From Prevotella jejuni (GTDB lineage Bacteria > Bacteroidota > Bacteroidia > Bacteroidales > Bacteroidaceae), in NCBI RefSeq assembly GCF_900187995.1, contig NZ_FZNZ01000008.1, positions 50,886 to 114,885 on the forward strand: a DNA stretch of 64,000 nucleotides, written 5' to 3'. Position numbers and translations under genes: made by a program. The notes below the pieces were generated by a model. That model searched no databases and was not told the origin of the DNA. It saw only the letters and a program-made list of their open reading frames with translations. Of the stretch, positions 1-9,881 are shown one piece after another; the stretch's first letter is position 1; each line of letters opens with the position of its first letter.

Positions 1-267
1 AGCCCTAATCTCTTCCTCAATTCCTGCGTATGTGTCTCTACCTCTCTTGCTCCCAGACAGCTATTAGAGGCGACACAAGCCATAGAAATAGAGATGGGAC
101 GAGTAAAGAAGTCTATCAATGCACAATATACAGACCGCATCATAGATATTGATATCCTGCTTTATGACAAGCTAAGTATCAATGAGCCTGACCTTATCAT
201 CCCCCACCCTCTTATGGAAGAACGTGATTTCGTTATGCTTCCCTTGAAGGAGATATGGGAGGAGTAA
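1..267 (+). CDS. folK: FolK, 3' part (hydroxymethyldihydropterin pyrophosphokinase)
   Basis: Open from the window edge to a TAA at 265, so only the last 88 residues are present. FolK transfers pyrophosphate from ATP to 6-hydroxymethyl-7,8-dihydropterin in folate synthesis. The visible part holds the family's C-terminal signature: RIIDIDILLYD, where the two Asp residues bind magnesium, then IPHPLMEERDFVMLPL. The following 113 bases to the protease gene contain no obvious terminator. The identification rests on the motif alone but is quite specific. A second folate-related gene, folE, lies at 56.4 kb and is not linked to it. Confidence 0.88.
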   Translation, partial: SPNLFLNSCVCVSTSLAPRQLLEATQAIEIEMGRVKKSINAQYTDRIIDIDILLYDKLSINEPDLIIPHPLMEERDFVMLPLKEIWEE

Positions 268-380
268 GCGCTCTTCACACCGTAAAATAAACTAAATCTA
301 TTTGTCGGAAATATTCTTAAACTTATACAACCCTGACGTAAAATATAACAAACCCAAACTTTGACTAATAAGATAAACAA

Positions 381-2816
381 ATGAAAAGAACATTATTATT
401 AGTGGTAACTGCGTTTACAAACATCTTACTTGCCAATGCAGATCCTATCACTAAAGCACAAGCTTTGAGTATAGCTACCAAATACATCAACAACCCAAAA
501 CTATCGAACGATACCCCCAAAACCCGCTCATCACAAGCTAATGAGCAACCAGCTTATTACATTTTTACTAATCCAAACGACAAGAAATTCGTTATTATCT
601 CTGGAGAAAGTAAACTCAACGAACTCGTAGGTTATGGAGATAAGATGACAGAAAACCCCAACGACCAGCCTCCCTACTTCAAACTGTTCTTAAAGGAATA
701 TGAACGTGTTGTAAAAGAAGTGCGTTCTAAAGCTGCAACTACTACTCCACAGCGTCCTATCAAACGAAAAGTAGAACCCTTGCTTACTTGTAAGTGGAGC
801 CAGTATGACCCTTTCAACAAGTACACCCCACTAAGTAATGGACAGCATACACCTACTGGTTGTGTTGCAACAGCCACAGCACAGGTGATGTTCTACAATA
901 AATGGCCTAAGAATCGACCACAAGATTATATAGCATCAACAGGTGATGATGCTAAGAAGAGTGCTACTTATTGGTGGGATGAAATGAAGAACACGACTAA
1001 TGAGATGAGAACGGAACATTCTCGACAAGCCGTTGGCGTATTGATGTCTGACATCGGTAAGGCTGTCAATATGAGATACTATTATAGAGGTAGTGACTCA
1101 AACTTACAATATGCTTGCAATGCACTTCGCGACAAGTTCGACTATACTGTACGTTATCTTGACAAAAACTTCCTTCCTGCCAATGACTTCCTCAATGAGG
1201 TGATGCAAGAAATCTCAGATGGATATCCAGTCTTAGTAGTAGGTGGACCACATGCCTTTGTTTATGATGGCTATGATGAGCAGGGCCTCATTCACACCAA
1301 CTGGGGCTGGGGAGGTGAAAACGATGGATACTTCGACATCAATATAGTAACCCTTAATGTTTCAGGCTTTGCTCTCAATAGTGGAACATTCTGGGACGAT
1401 ATCTCAGTTGTCTTTGCCCATCCTAATGACGGTAAGGCTACACCTTTTAAGGATATCGAGCGCGGATTAGATGCAAGAACCACCACTTCACTCACTATTG
1501 ACAAGACAGAAGCAAACCGTTCTGAAAGTTTCAGTGCAAAGATTGAGAAGTTAGGCTCGTATAGTTCGGTGAAAGGTGAACTTGGTGTATTCACTGGGAA
1601 GGTAGCACTTGCCCTCTATAATGACAAGAACGAACAAGTAAAAATCTTCAACTCAACTGCAAGCGACCAGACTTGGGCATCTATCTTTACTTCCATGTCC
1701 TTTGATGTTGCTGATATTAACTTTAAGGGTATTGCTGACGGAAACTACCGTTTAGTACCAGTATTCTCTGAGATGCTCGATACCAAGACTAAGGAACACG
1801 GTGACTGGAAGCCAATCAATCACGCCAATGAGATAGAAGTAAAACTCACTCCAAGTGCAGTACAGCTCAATACAAATAACCCAAAGGATGTAGTTGTTAT
1901 TGAAAAGGCTCCAAGCCTACTTGCACCTTACTATGAAGGTTCTGGATTTAAGGGTGCATACAGCTTCACGATGTATAATCCTGGACGTGAAGAAGTGCGT
2001 GGCGAACTTGTGATGACACTTACAAATCAAGAGACAAAGAAAGAATATCATGGTTATCTACTTACTCCAAACGTTGTTGCACAACGCCTTGGACGAACAA
2101 CCTTTGTCATTAATATGCTTCCACTATATTACAACAAACCAAGTTTAGGGAATCTACCAAGAGGTAAATATGACGTCAAACTATCAATAAAAGCCAATAG
2201 AAAAGGAACTGAAGTAGAGATACCTATTGACATGAAAGAGCCATTCGAGATCGAAGTATTACCTTATGTCAATAATGGAAATATTGAATTAACTTTCCTC
2301 GACTACTACGTTGATGGTGAATACGCTAATTACAGCACCTTCCAACTTAATAAGATAAAGAATATCAGTCTGCAAGTACATTCCAAAGTATCTGGTTATC
2401 AGATTAGGAATGGCTACCGTGGTCCAATTCATTATCGTCTACTCGATTTGACAAGCAATAAGTGGATAGACTTGGGTACCATCAATAATGTTTATCTTCC
2501 ATGTGATGCAGACAACAATGCAGCACAGACACGTATCACCTTTGCTGCTTCTCAATTAGAGCCTAATCATTCATACGAGATACATATTGAGGTTGAAAGG
2601 GATGGAAAACGAGAAGACATTTGGAATCCAAATGTGTTACGCAACACATTCTCTACGGTTGATGAGTTGAGACCTAATGGTATTAACTTGCTTAAAACCA
2701 AGCAGAGCAGAGCACTGGACATCTTTACCTTGCAAGGGCTTCGCCTATCACAGCCTTGGGAAGAACTCCCTGCAGGTATCTATATCGTAGATGGTAAAAA
2801 GATAATTAAGAAATAA
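381..2816 (+). CDS. Secreted C10-family cysteine protease (streptopain/interpain-like)
   Basis: A secreted papain-fold protease of the C10 family, 811 residues. Residues 1-20 form a signal peptide (hydrophobic run ending LLANA). Residues about 22-115 resemble the inhibitory propeptide (KAQALSIATKYI). The catalytic Cys is C161 in TPTGCVATATAQVMF and the catalytic His is H291 in GGPHAFVYDGYD; the HTNWGWGGENDGYF segment (residues 305-318) gives the structural Trp/Gly motif. About 450 residues of Ig-like modules follow, and the last 35 residues (LDIFTLQGLRLSQPWEELPAGIYIVDGKKIIKK region) match the C-terminal tails seen on many secreted Prevotella proteins, possibly a type IX secretion signal. In related oral species such proteases degrade host haem proteins and immune factors; that role is inferred here. 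The gene stands alone between folK and rpsO. Confidence 0.9.
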   Translation: MKRTLLLVVTAFTNILLANADPITKAQALSIATKYINNPKLSNDTPKTRSSQANEQPAYYIFTNPNDKKFVIISGESKLNELVGYGDKMTENPNDQPPYFKLFLKEYERVVKEVRSKAATTTPQRPIKRKVEPLLTCKWSQYDPFNKYTPLSNGQHTPTGCVATATAQVMFYNKWPKNRPQDYIASTGDDAKKSATYWWDEMKNTTNEMRTEHSRQAVGVLMSDIGKAVNMRYYYRGSDSNLQYACNALRDKFDYTVRYLDKNFLPANDFLNEVMQEISDGYPVLVVGGPHAFVYDGYDEQGLIHTNWGWGGENDGYFDINIVTLNVSGFALNSGTFWDDISVVFAHPNDGKATPFKDIERGLDARTTTSLTIDKTEANRSESFSAKIEKLGSYSSVKGELGVFTGKVALALYNDKNEQVKIFNSTASDQTWASIFTSMSFDVADINFKGIADGNYRLVPVFSEMLDTKTKEHGDWKPINHANEIEVKLTPSAVQLNTNNPKDVVVIEKAPSLLAPYYEGSGFKGAYSFTMYNPGREEVRGELVMTLTNQETKKEYHGYLLTPNVVAQRLGRTTFVINMLPLYYNKPSLGNLPRGKYDVKLSIKANRKGTEVEIPIDMKEPFEIEVLPYVNNGNIELTFLDYYVDGEYANYSTFQLNKIKNISLQVHSKVSGYQIRNGYRGPIHYRLLDLTSNKWIDLGTINNVYLPCDADNNAAQTRITFAASQLEPNHSYEIHIEVERDGKREDIWNPNVLRNTFSTVDELRPNGINLLKTKQSRALDIFTLQGLRLSQPWEELPAGIYIVDGKKIIKK

Positions 2817-2890
2817 TATAAGCTAATCCTATCTTATAACAGATACAGCACGCATAGAGAATGTGAACTTCTTAGGAAAAGATAAGAAAG

Positions 2891-2935
2891 AAATCGGTCA
2901 TTGAGTATTATTATTAAATACCCATTGACCGATTT
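2891..2935 (+). terminator. Stem-loop after the C10 protease gene
   Basis: AAATCGGTCA at 2891 pairs with TGACCGATTT ending at 2935, with further imperfect pairing inside. There is no strong T run after it, so it may be a terminator or only an mRNA 3' end structure. Confidence 0.5.
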
Positions 2936-3054
2936 CCTATAAATAGAAAGATATAGTAATTAAGAAAACCTTTACATAGGTTCTTCCTTTCCTTGCGTTC
3001 TTTTTAAAACTTAATCAACAATATAGCAAAAGTAAGATAGCATGAATAGTAAAT

Positions 3055-3110
3055 GAAAAAAGGTAAGAAAGTAAGGTATGGACAAGCCAACCTTAACTTT
3101 CTTACCTTTA
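3055..3110 (-). terminator. Terminator of rpsO
   Basis: A long stem: GGTAAGAAAGT plus AAGGT on one side and ACCTT plus ACTTTCTTACC on the other, with one bulge. On the minus strand it is followed by a T run (A run at 3055-3061 on the plus strand). It also ends in TTTATTTC on the plus strand, so it could work in both directions. Confidence 0.8.
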
Positions 3111-3130
3111 TTTCGTTGCTTCTTAAAAGC

Positions 3131-3406
3131 TTACTTACGGAGACCCAAAGCCTTGATGATAGCACGATAACGCTCGATGTCACGATCGTAGAGGTAATCG
3201 AGCAATGCACGACGCTTACCTACGAGCTGTGTCAATGAACGAGTTGTAACGTAGTCCTTGCGGTTCTTCTTAACGTGCTCGGTCAAGTGCTTGATACGAT
3301 AAGAGAAAAGAGCAATCTGGCTCTCAGCTGAACCTGTGTCAGTTGTACTCTGTGCCTTACCATACTGAGCGAAGATCTCTGCCTTCTTAGTCTTGTCTAA
3401 ATACAT
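3131..3406 (-). CDS. rpsO: 30S ribosomal protein S15
   Basis: 91 residues, the usual bacterial S15 length. S15 binds 16S rRNA in the central domain and nucleates assembly of the small-subunit platform. Family signatures are visible: the TGSAESQIALFSYRIKHLTEH helix region (about residues 24-44), then the KDYVTTRSLTQLVGKRRALLDYL segment (residues 50-72) and the IERYRAIIKALGLRK tail. The gene is transcribed alone on the minus strand from a good promoter at 3517-3547 and ends at a strong hairpin. It is divergent from typA. The 110-base leader could hold the S15 autoregulatory site known in other bacteria, but I could not show one. Confidence 0.97.
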   Translation of the reverse strand: MYLDKTKKAEIFAQYGKAQSTTDTGSAESQIALFSYRIKHLTEHVKKNRKDYVTTRSLTQLVGKRRALLDYLYDRDIERYRAIIKALGLRK

Positions 3407-3516
3407 AATTTGTTTGTGTGATTAATGTGATTTGCAATTACATCTTTCCGTCGTTAGCCGCCTTAATCACAACGGGTTACGACATCAAATGCATCGGACG
3501 TTCCGAAAATGCTGTG

Positions 3517-3547
3517 CAAAGTTACAACTTTTTATTGGAACCACAAA
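3517..3547 (-). promoter_or_regulatory. Promoter of rpsO
   Basis: Minus-strand TTTG (3547-3544), 19 bases, then TAACTTTG (3524-3517), matching the Bacteroidetes housekeeping consensus. It points into rpsO. Confidence 0.72.
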
Positions 3548-3567
3548 CGTTTTCCATTTTTTATTCG

Positions 3568-3575
3568 TACTTTTG
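3568..3575 (+). promoter_or_regulatory. Probable -7 box of typA
   Basis: TACTTTTG fits TAnnTTTG and lies 38 bases before the typA start, next to the divergent rpsO promoter. I see no clear -33 TTTG. Confidence 0.5.
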
Positions 3576-3613
3576 CACCATAAATTTAGCGTAAGCTTTT
3601 TTAAGGTAATTAA

Positions 3614-5416
3614 ATGCAAGATATTCGTAACATCGCAGTTATTGCGCACGTAGACCACGGTAAGACAACCTTGGTTGATAAGATGATGCTCGCAGGAAAA
3701 CTTTTCCGTGACGGACAAGACAACAGTGGAGAGGTTCTCGACTCTAACGACTTGGAGCGCGAACGAGGGATAACAATTCTCAGTAAGAATGTAAGTATTA
3801 ATTGGAAAGGAGTAAAAATCAATATTCTCGACACACCAGGTCACTCTGATTTCGGTGGTGAGGTTGAGCGTGTATTGAACATGGCAGACGGTTGTCTGTT
3901 GCTCGTTGACGCTTTCGAAGGTCCGATGCCACAGACTCGTTTCGTACTACAGAAAGCCCTACAACTTGGTTTGAAACCAGTTGTTGTTATCAACAAAGTA
4001 GACAAACCAAACTGTCGTCCTGAGGAAGTATATGAGATGGTATTCGATCTCATGTGTGACCTCAACGCTACAGAAGACCAGTTGAATTTCCCAGTTGTCT
4101 ATGGTTCAGCTAAGAATGGCTGGATGAGTGAGGATTGGAAGAAGCCAACAGATAATATTGAATATCTGCTCGACCTCATTATTGAGGCAATCCCTGCTCC
4201 TAAGCAGATTGAAGGAACACCACAGATGCTGATTACATCTTTGGACTATTCAAGCTACACCGGACGTATCGCCGTTGGTCGTGTACACCGTGGAACATTG
4301 AAGGATGGACAGAATATTACAATCTGTCACCGCGACGGAACACAGGAACGCACTAAGATTAAAGAGCTTCATACCTTCGAGGGTATGGGCCATAAGAAGA
4401 CAGACCACGTAGACTCAGGCGATATTTGTGCAGTGATTGGCTTGGAGAAGTTTGAGATTGGTGATACTATTGCTGATTTCGAGAACCCGGAGCCACTACC
4501 ACCTATCGCTGTTGACGAGCCAACAATGAGTATGCTCTTCACCATCAACGACTCTCCATTCTTCGGAAAGGAAGGTAAGTTCTGTACCTCTCGTCATATC
4601 AGCGAACGCCTTAACAAAGAACTTGAGAAGAATCTTGCACTACGTGTACGTCCTATGGAGGACGCAACAGATAAGTGGATTGTCAGTGGTCGTGGCGTTC
4701 TCCATCTCTCTGTGCTCATTGAGACAATGCGTCGTGAGGGTTATGAGCTGCAAGTTGGTCAACCACAGGTTATCTACAAGGAGATTAATGGACAGAAGTG
4801 TGAGCCTATCGAGGAGTTGACAATCAACGTTCCAACTGATTTCTCAAGTAAGATGATTGATATGGTGACTCGTCGTAAGGGTGACTTGCTCGGTATGGAC
4901 GCTGAGGGCGAACGTGTGAACATCACCTTTGAAATACCATCACGTGGTATCATTGGTCTACGTACCAACGTCTTAACAGCCAGCCAGGGTGAAGCTATCA
5001 TGGCACACCGTTTCAAAGATTATCAGCCATTCAAGGGCGAGATCGTACGTCGTACAAATGGTTCAATGATTGCGTTGGAGGCTGGTACAGCCTACGCTTA
5101 CGCTATCGACAAGCTACAAGATCGTGGTAAGTTCTTCATTGATTCTGGTGAGGAAGTTTATGGCGGACAGGTTGTTGGTGAGCATGTTCACGACAACGAC
5201 CTCGTTATCAACGTTACGAAGGCAAAGCAGTTGACCAACGTCCGTGCATCTGGTTCTGACGAGAAGGCACGCGTTATCCCTAAGACCGAGATGAGTCTTG
5301 AGGAATGTCTTGAGTACATCAAGGGCAACGAGTATGTTGAGGTAACTCCAAAGAACATTCGTATGCGTAAGATAACTCTTGATCATTTGGAGCGTAAACG
5401 CGAGAACAAGGATTAA
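3614..5416 (+). CDS. typA: Ribosome-associated GTPase TypA/BipA
   Basis: A translational GTPase of the EF-G/LepA superfamily that binds the ribosome and affects assembly and stress or cold adaptation. 600 residues, normal length. The G domain is plain: AHVDHGKTT (residues 11-19, P-loop), ERERGITI (switch I), [14 protein letters not shown] (G3) and NKVDKP (G4). Domain II, EF-G-like domains III and V, and the TypA-specific C-terminal domain follow ([34 protein letters not shown]). Start is the ATG at 3614, just behind a -7 box. It is a single-gene unit ending at a GC-rich terminator. Nothing unusual. Confidence 0.96.
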   Translation: MQDIRNIAVIAHVDHGKTTLVDKMMLAGKLFRDGQDNSGEVLDSNDLERERGITILSKNVSINWKGVKINILDTPGHSDFGGEVERVLNMADGCLLLVDAFEGPMPQTRFVLQKALQLGLKPVVVINKVDKPNCRPEEVYEMVFDLMCDLNATEDQLNFPVVYGSAKNGWMSEDWKKPTDNIEYLLDLIIEAIPAPKQIEGTPQMLITSLDYSSYTGRIAVGRVHRGTLKDGQNITICHRDGTQERTKIKELHTFEGMGHKKTDHVDSGDICAVIGLEKFEIGDTIADFENPEPLPPIAVDEPTMSMLFTINDSPFFGKEGKFCTSRHISERLNKELEKNLALRVRPMEDATDKWIVSGRGVLHLSVLIETMRREGYELQVGQPQVIYKEINGQKCEPIEELTINVPTDFSSKMIDMVTRRKGDLLGMDAEGERVNITFEIPSRGIIGLRTNVLTASQGEAIMAHRFKDYQPFKGEIVRRTNGSMIALEAGTAYAYAIDKLQDRGKFFIDSGEEVYGGQVVGEHVHDNDLVINVTKAKQLTNVRASGSDEKARVIPKTEMSLEECLEYIKGNEYVEVTPKNIRMRKITLDHLERKRENKD

Positions 5417-5439
5417 ATCTTATTTCAATCATAAGACGA

Positions 5440-5480
5440 GGGGCGACTATCCGATGGGGGGTAGCCGCCCCTTTCTTTAT
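5440..5480 (+). terminator. Terminator of typA
   Basis: GGGGCG-CTA (5440-5449) pairs with TAG-CGCCCC (5462-5471) with one mismatch, followed by TTTCTTTATT. Confidence 0.85.
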
Positions 5481-5642
5481 TACTAATTTTTTGTTTATTG
5501 TAGTTACTGTCACTTTTAACACTTCTCGTAACAGTCTTGTAGTTAGTAGATTATAACGTCAATATTATGACAGTAGTGACAGCAACCTTAAAAATGACCA
5601 TCTTCTTATTTTGTCCCTTCCGTTAGTTTTCCTCTATTTTCA

Positions 5643-5674
5643 TTTGTTTCATTAATGGATTATAGCTATTTTTG
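5643..5674 (+). promoter_or_regulatory. Promoter of the ADP-ribosylglycohydrolase gene
   Basis: TTTG (5643-5646), 20 bases, TATTTTTG (5667-5674). About 85 bases of leader then precede the ATG at 5764. Confidence 0.6.
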
Positions 5675-5763
5675 TATTCGAGTTTGTAGCCTTTTGTATA
5701 ACTCCTGTTTGTTATATCAAAGGTAAGATATTATTGATTAACAGATATGTAAAGTAATAGTTT

Positions 5764-7005
5764 ATGTTAGGAGCAATAGTTGGAGACATCATAGGGTCAG
5801 CCTATGAGTTTAATAATACGAAGCGGAAAGAGTTTCATTTGTTTACTCCGAAGAGTAAATTCACAGATGATACGGTGATGACGTTGGCTGTGGCTCGATG
5901 GCTGTGTGGCGATAAGGAACATCGCAAAGAAACACTGGTTCGACACATGCAAGAGCTTGGTAGACGTTATCCAACGGCTGGTTATGGCGGTAGTTTTATG
6001 CGTTGGTTGCATAATCCAGAGCCTCAACCTTATAATAGCTATGGGAATGGTTCTGCTATGAGGGTGAGTCCCGTTGCGTTCTATGCGCATAGTTTACAGG
6101 AAGCATTAGGTCTTGCGAAGATATCAGCAGAGGTGACACACAATCATCCCGAAGGCATAAAAGGAGCACAAGCAATTGCTTCCTCCATTTATCTTGCACG
6201 TCATGGGGCAACGAAGAGGGAGATTAAGAGCTATGCAGAGGAGCAATTTCATTATGATTTAAGTCCGCAATTGGATGATATCCGACCTACTTATTCCTAT
6301 GATATGTCTTGTCAGAATACTGTCCCACAGGCTCTTTTAGCATTCCTTGAGGGTGCCAACTTTGAAGATGTGATACGTATTGCAGTATCCTTGGGTGGTG
6401 ATTCAGACACAATAGCAGCGATGGCTGGGAGTATTGCACAAGCATTTTATGGTATTCCTCAAAACCTTGCATCCTATTGTTATGCACTGCTTACACCTTA
6501 CTTACGCACAATTCTCAATAAGTTCGAAGAAAGTATAGGAGTGCTGACTCCCGACCCTTTCGACATTGAAAGATTTATCAAGGCTCAGAACGATGACAAT
6601 ACCTACCAACAAGCATTGAAAGAAATCTTGCAAGGGCATAAAACCTCCCATTGGATATGGTATATCTTCCCACAACTGAAAGGACTTGGACACAGTACCT
6701 ACTCGCAATATTACGGCTTAGCAGATACGGACGAAGCTCGTACATTCCTTGCAAACCCTTGCTTGAATGAACGATTACGTGAGATAACTAACGCCCTACT
6801 GATATATAAAGACAGAAATATAGAACGCCTCATGGGTAGCTCTATTGATGCCTTAAAACTAAAATCCTCTATGACTCTATTTGATGCCATTAGTCCTAAT
6901 GACATCTTTAGCAAGGTTCTTGACGTCTTTTACGATGGCAAGAAAGATAGAAATACACTTCAAATAATAAGCAAGACTTTCAATGGTCATATCTCCAACA
7001 ACTAA
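5764..7005 (+). CDS. ADP-ribosylglycohydrolase fused to a DUF1810 domain
   Basis: A two-domain cytoplasmic protein of 413 residues. Residues 1 to about 255 are an ADP-ribosylglycohydrolase (DraG/ARH fold) that would remove ADP-ribose from an acceptor: GAIVGDIIGSAYE (3-15), FTDDT (33-37, metal-binding Asp pair), GNGSAMR, and the C-terminal metal motif GGDSDTIAAMAG are all present, so it should be active. Residues about 260-410 match DUF1810 (YQQALKEILQGHKTSHWIWYIFPQLKGLG), a domain of unknown function. No signal peptide. It has its own promoter; the next gene starts 24 bases downstream and may be co-transcribed. The substrate is not evident; no ADP-ribosyltransferase is nearby. Confidence 0.85.
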   Translation: MLGAIVGDIIGSAYEFNNTKRKEFHLFTPKSKFTDDTVMTLAVARWLCGDKEHRKETLVRHMQELGRRYPTAGYGGSFMRWLHNPEPQPYNSYGNGSAMRVSPVAFYAHSLQEALGLAKISAEVTHNHPEGIKGAQAIASSIYLARHGATKREIKSYAEEQFHYDLSPQLDDIRPTYSYDMSCQNTVPQALLAFLEGANFEDVIRIAVSLGGDSDTIAAMAGSIAQAFYGIPQNLASYCYALLTPYLRTILNKFEESIGVLTPDPFDIERFIKAQNDDNTYQQALKEILQGHKTSHWIWYIFPQLKGLGHSTYSQYYGLADTDEARTFLANPCLNERLREITNALLIYKDRNIERLMGSSIDALKLKSSMTLFDAISPNDIFSKVLDVFYDGKKDRNTLQIISKTFNGHISNN

Positions 7006-7029
7006 TCCTAACTAAACTAAATTGATATT

Positions 7030-7932
7030 ATGAATATTAAAGAAGCCATTTGCCTATGTCGGTCTACATTAAGACAGAACAGAAGATTCATTGCCTTAAT
7101 TGCTATGATAGTGTTATCTTGTCAGTATATGCAAGCCCTTGATACTGGTAGTAGACAATATGATCCAGAAGGCAAAAAAGAAAATACCGATCCACTCTCA
7201 GCATTCTATTCTCATGGCTTACCCCACGATGCTTATCCTGCAGCATACAACGGTAGCGATCTCCCTTATGCACAGTTAAGCCCTAAAAAGAAGCAAGACT
7301 ATCTTGCCATGAGTTGTCTGCAATCAGGGAGCGGGGCTTTCGGAACCTATTATTTCTTTACCCAACCTATAACAAACTCAGACGGAGATAGCGACGAGAC
7401 ATATTACAATATCTACATGTTTGATAACTCATCAAAGGTATTAACCAAGATTTTCTCTCATCATGTAGACACATATACAGAAATGCAGATAGACAATATC
7501 TCTTGGGATTATGATATCAAAACTTTTAACAAACCATACATTTCCAAGTCGGGCGCAAAAGGTATGTTACGTATTAAAAAAGCAACTCCTGTTGTCGTAT
7601 TATCTTGTACAGATAGAGGAATTACGCCACATGCTTCTCCTCTAACCGTTATCATTAACCCTACCGCACATAAACACAAAGTGCTTACAGAAAAGTTCCT
7701 TGGTTTCGTTAGCATAGACGACAATACCCTAATGGTAGCAGAGCAAGGATTAACAAAACGAATAATACTTACAACATCTACCGTCGCTGTGAACAAAGAT
7801 CTACCAACACCAAAAGGGGCAGATATCTTTTACAGGACCTATCTTACACCTTCCATCAATATTTATTCTACGACAGGAGTAAAAATTGGGAGTAACAGTC
7901 TTCCTACTGATGAGGTTGATTGTCTAAGATAA
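7030..7932 (+). CDS. Secreted protein of unknown function
   Basis: 300 residues that I do not recognise. Residues about 18-36 are hydrophobic (FIALIAMIVLSCQYMQAL), suggesting a signal peptide or anchor. The mature part is rich in Thr, Tyr and Asp with several predicted beta segments (TYYNIYMFDNSSKVLTKIF, TPVVVLSC). The last residues read NIYSTTGVKIGSNSLP, which looks like the start of the C-terminal tail found on secreted Prevotella proteins, but the usual basic ending is missing; the reading frame stops after DEVDCLR. It begins 24 bases after the glycohydrolase gene. Confidence 0.6.
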   Translation: MNIKEAICLCRSTLRQNRRFIALIAMIVLSCQYMQALDTGSRQYDPEGKKENTDPLSAFYSHGLPHDAYPAAYNGSDLPYAQLSPKKKQDYLAMSCLQSGSGAFGTYYFFTQPITNSDGDSDETYYNIYMFDNSSKVLTKIFSHHVDTYTEMQIDNISWDYDIKTFNKPYISKSGAKGMLRIKKATPVVVLSCTDRGITPHASPLTVIINPTAHKHKVLTEKFLGFVSIDDNTLMVAEQGLTKRIILTTSTVAVNKDLPTPKGADIFYRTYLTPSINIYSTTGVKIGSNSLPTDEVDCLR

Positions 7933-7983
7933 AAAGTAGGTATCAAAATAATTGGAAACGACATCATTTCCAAGAAAAATACG

Positions 7984-7991
7984 TACCTTTG
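7984..7991 (+). promoter_or_regulatory. -7 box before the radical SAM gene
   Basis: TACCTTTG fits TAnnTTTG, 95 bases before the start at 8087. No clear -33 element. Confidence 0.4.
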
Positions 7992-8086
7992 TTGTAACAA
8001 GATTATGAAAGGAAAGACAACAGATAGATGAGCTCTCATCTACTCAGTCACATCCTACCCATAGACCATTTATAAAGACAATTTCA

Positions 8087-8869
8087 ATGAGCACGATTAT
8101 CTATCCATCCCCTATATTTGGACCAGTCCACAGCCGTCGATTAGGTATTTCCTTAGGTATTAACTTGATGCCAGCAGACGGTAAGATATGCACTTTCGAC
8201 TGTATATATTGCGAATGCGGATTCAATGAAGACCACCGCACAAAGACTCCCCACCCCACTCGTGAGCGTATTGCAGAGGCTTTGGAGGCAAAGTTGAAGG
8301 AAATGCAACAGGACAATATCCACCCTGACGTTCTGACTTTTGCAGGCAACGGAGAGCCCACTTCCCATCCACACTTCGCTGAAATCATCGACGATACAAT
8401 TCGTCTACGCAACAAGTATTGCCCACAAGCAAAGATTTCTGTCCTCAGTAACTCTACATTCATCCATCGTCCGAAGATTCACGAAGCACTGTCAAAGATA
8501 GACAACAACATTCTGAAACTCGATACTATCAATACTGAGTATATCAATAAGGTAGACCGTCCAACACAGCCATCCTACGATGTTCATCGTATCATAGCAG
8601 ATATTAAGGCCTTCAACGGCCAAGCTATTATTCAAACAATGTTTTTGAAGGGGACAACCGAGGATGGTTATGACGTCAACAACACTACGGAAAAGTTCGT
8701 TGCTCCATGGCTTGAAGTTGTCAAGGAGATTGGACCTCGTGAGGTGATGATTTACACCATCGACCGTGAAACGCCCGACCAACACCTGCAAAAGGCCACA
8801 CATGAAGAACTGGATGCCATCCGTGACCGTGTCATCGCATTGGGAATCCCTTGTACAGCATCGTATTAA
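8087..8869 (+). CDS. Radical SAM protein (COG0731-like)
   Basis: A 260-residue radical SAM enzyme. The [4Fe-4S] binding motif is CTFDCIYC (C35, C39, C42), preceded by the family-typical PSPIFGPVHSRRLGISLGINLMP. A glycine-rich SAM-binding segment follows (LTFAGNGEPTSHPHFAEII), and a conserved central part (VLSNSTFIHRPKIHEAL). This group resembles COG0731, which includes tRNA wyosine-type enzymes in archaea, but bacterial members have no established substrate, so I leave the reaction open. The gene is bounded by its own promoter-like box and a strong terminator, so it is probably monocistronic. Not linked to the RiPP systems at 20-37 kb. Confidence 0.85.
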   Translation: MSTIIYPSPIFGPVHSRRLGISLGINLMPADGKICTFDCIYCECGFNEDHRTKTPHPTRERIAEALEAKLKEMQQDNIHPDVLTFAGNGEPTSHPHFAEIIDDTIRLRNKYCPQAKISVLSNSTFIHRPKIHEALSKIDNNILKLDTINTEYINKVDRPTQPSYDVHRIIADIKAFNGQAIIQTMFLKGTTEDGYDVNNTTEKFVAPWLEVVKEIGPREVMIYTIDRETPDQHLQKATHEELDAIRDRVIALGIPCTASY

Positions 8870-8952
8870 TCTTTCTATCTTCTAAATAACCCTATCATAG
8901 ATAGACTCCTATTATAGAAGAGCTATCCAATACGAAAGTATAAACCAACCAT

Positions 8953-8985
8953 AATGGACGCACTTTTGATGCGTCCATTTTATTT
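8953..8985 (+). terminator. Terminator of the radical SAM gene
   Basis: Perfect 10-base stem AATGGACGCA / TGCGTCCATT with a 7-base loop and a T-rich tail. Confidence 0.9.
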
Positions 8986-9029
8986 TAACGAATGTATAAA
9001 TCCTACGTCTATTATACTTATAAACCAAA

Positions 9030-9881
9030 TTACTTTAAGCTCAGTTGAGGATTGCTTGCATTACCAGAAGCCTGTAGAGCCTCTTGGTATGTCATAACTT
9101 TCCCTACCTCTACAATCTCACCATCCGTATTGCAGACAACACGCTGATACTTTGTATCAACCAACATATCACCATCAAAAACCTGCTCCGCATTTCTGTA
9201 ATAAGAGAAAGTATTGTTACTCTCTATTGTGACTTTTCTCAATGGGTTAACATCAAAAGTCGCATTACATATATGAAGAGCCTCATTACATATATGAAGA
9301 ATACTCGTCTGACCATCTTTATCTACTAAGTTTGTAGTTTCAACCAGTGTGTAAGGACTCTTAGCCAGCTCAATTTCCATCATCTTAGCCTTGCTCGTTC
9401 CTAAAGGGATAACCTTTAGATAATCGCTAACAGTCCCTTCTTCATTGGTAAGCTGGCTGATGAGCATCTTATCATCAGGCATAATGATATCTTCTTTGGA
9501 TGATGCATCGACTAATACTCCATCTTCATCATACCATGCATACTCTTCTGTGATACGTACATCACCAGACTTTGACTTTGGTGATTTAACAACAAAGATA
9601 CAATTATTATCTGAGAGCACCGTTGTTTTACCACTTTTGACATCATACAATCCAAGTGTATAAAGCGAACGACCTTCTGATGTCTTCTTTTGCGATTGTT
9701 TTTTAAAGATAATCCATTGCTGCCCTTCAGAGCAATCCATAACCTCCCCACCCTGCTTCACAATTTGATTACAGGGCTTAATCAGCTGATTTTTACTCTG
9801 CGCAGAACTTACCATTGGAACACTCAAGATTAAGCCTAAAGCAACCAGGACGTATCTGGTTATCAACTTCTTTAAGTTCAT
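9030..9881 (-). CDS. Secreted protein of unknown function
   Basis: 283 residues with a clear signal peptide (about residues 8-27, VLVALGLILSVPMVSSAQ). The rest is hydrophilic with short beta-type segments (QQWIIFKKQSQ, YTLGLYDVKSGKTTVL, AYAWYDEDGVLVDAS-like). I do not recognise a family. A small internal duplication, LHICNEALHICN (about residue 195), arises from a nearly perfect 19-base tandem repeat at 9260-9300. The protein ends QLSLK. It lies last before the mobile element; its 3' end faces the radical SAM gene and its 5' end faces about 720 non-coding bases. Confidence 0.6.
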   Translation of the reverse strand: MNLKKLITRYVLVALGLILSVPMVSSAQSKNQLIKPCNQIVKQGGEVMDCSEGQQWIIFKKQSQKKTSEGRSLYTLGLYDVKSGKTTVLSDNNCIFVVKSPKSKSGDVRITEEYAWYDEDGVLVDASSKEDIIMPDDKMLISQLTNEEGTVSDYLKVIPLGTSKAKMMEIELAKSPYTLVETTNLVDKDGQTSILHICNEALHICNATFDVNPLRKVTIESNNTFSYYRNAEQVFDGDMLVDTKYQRVVCNTDGEIVEVGKVMTYQEALQASGNASNPQLSLK

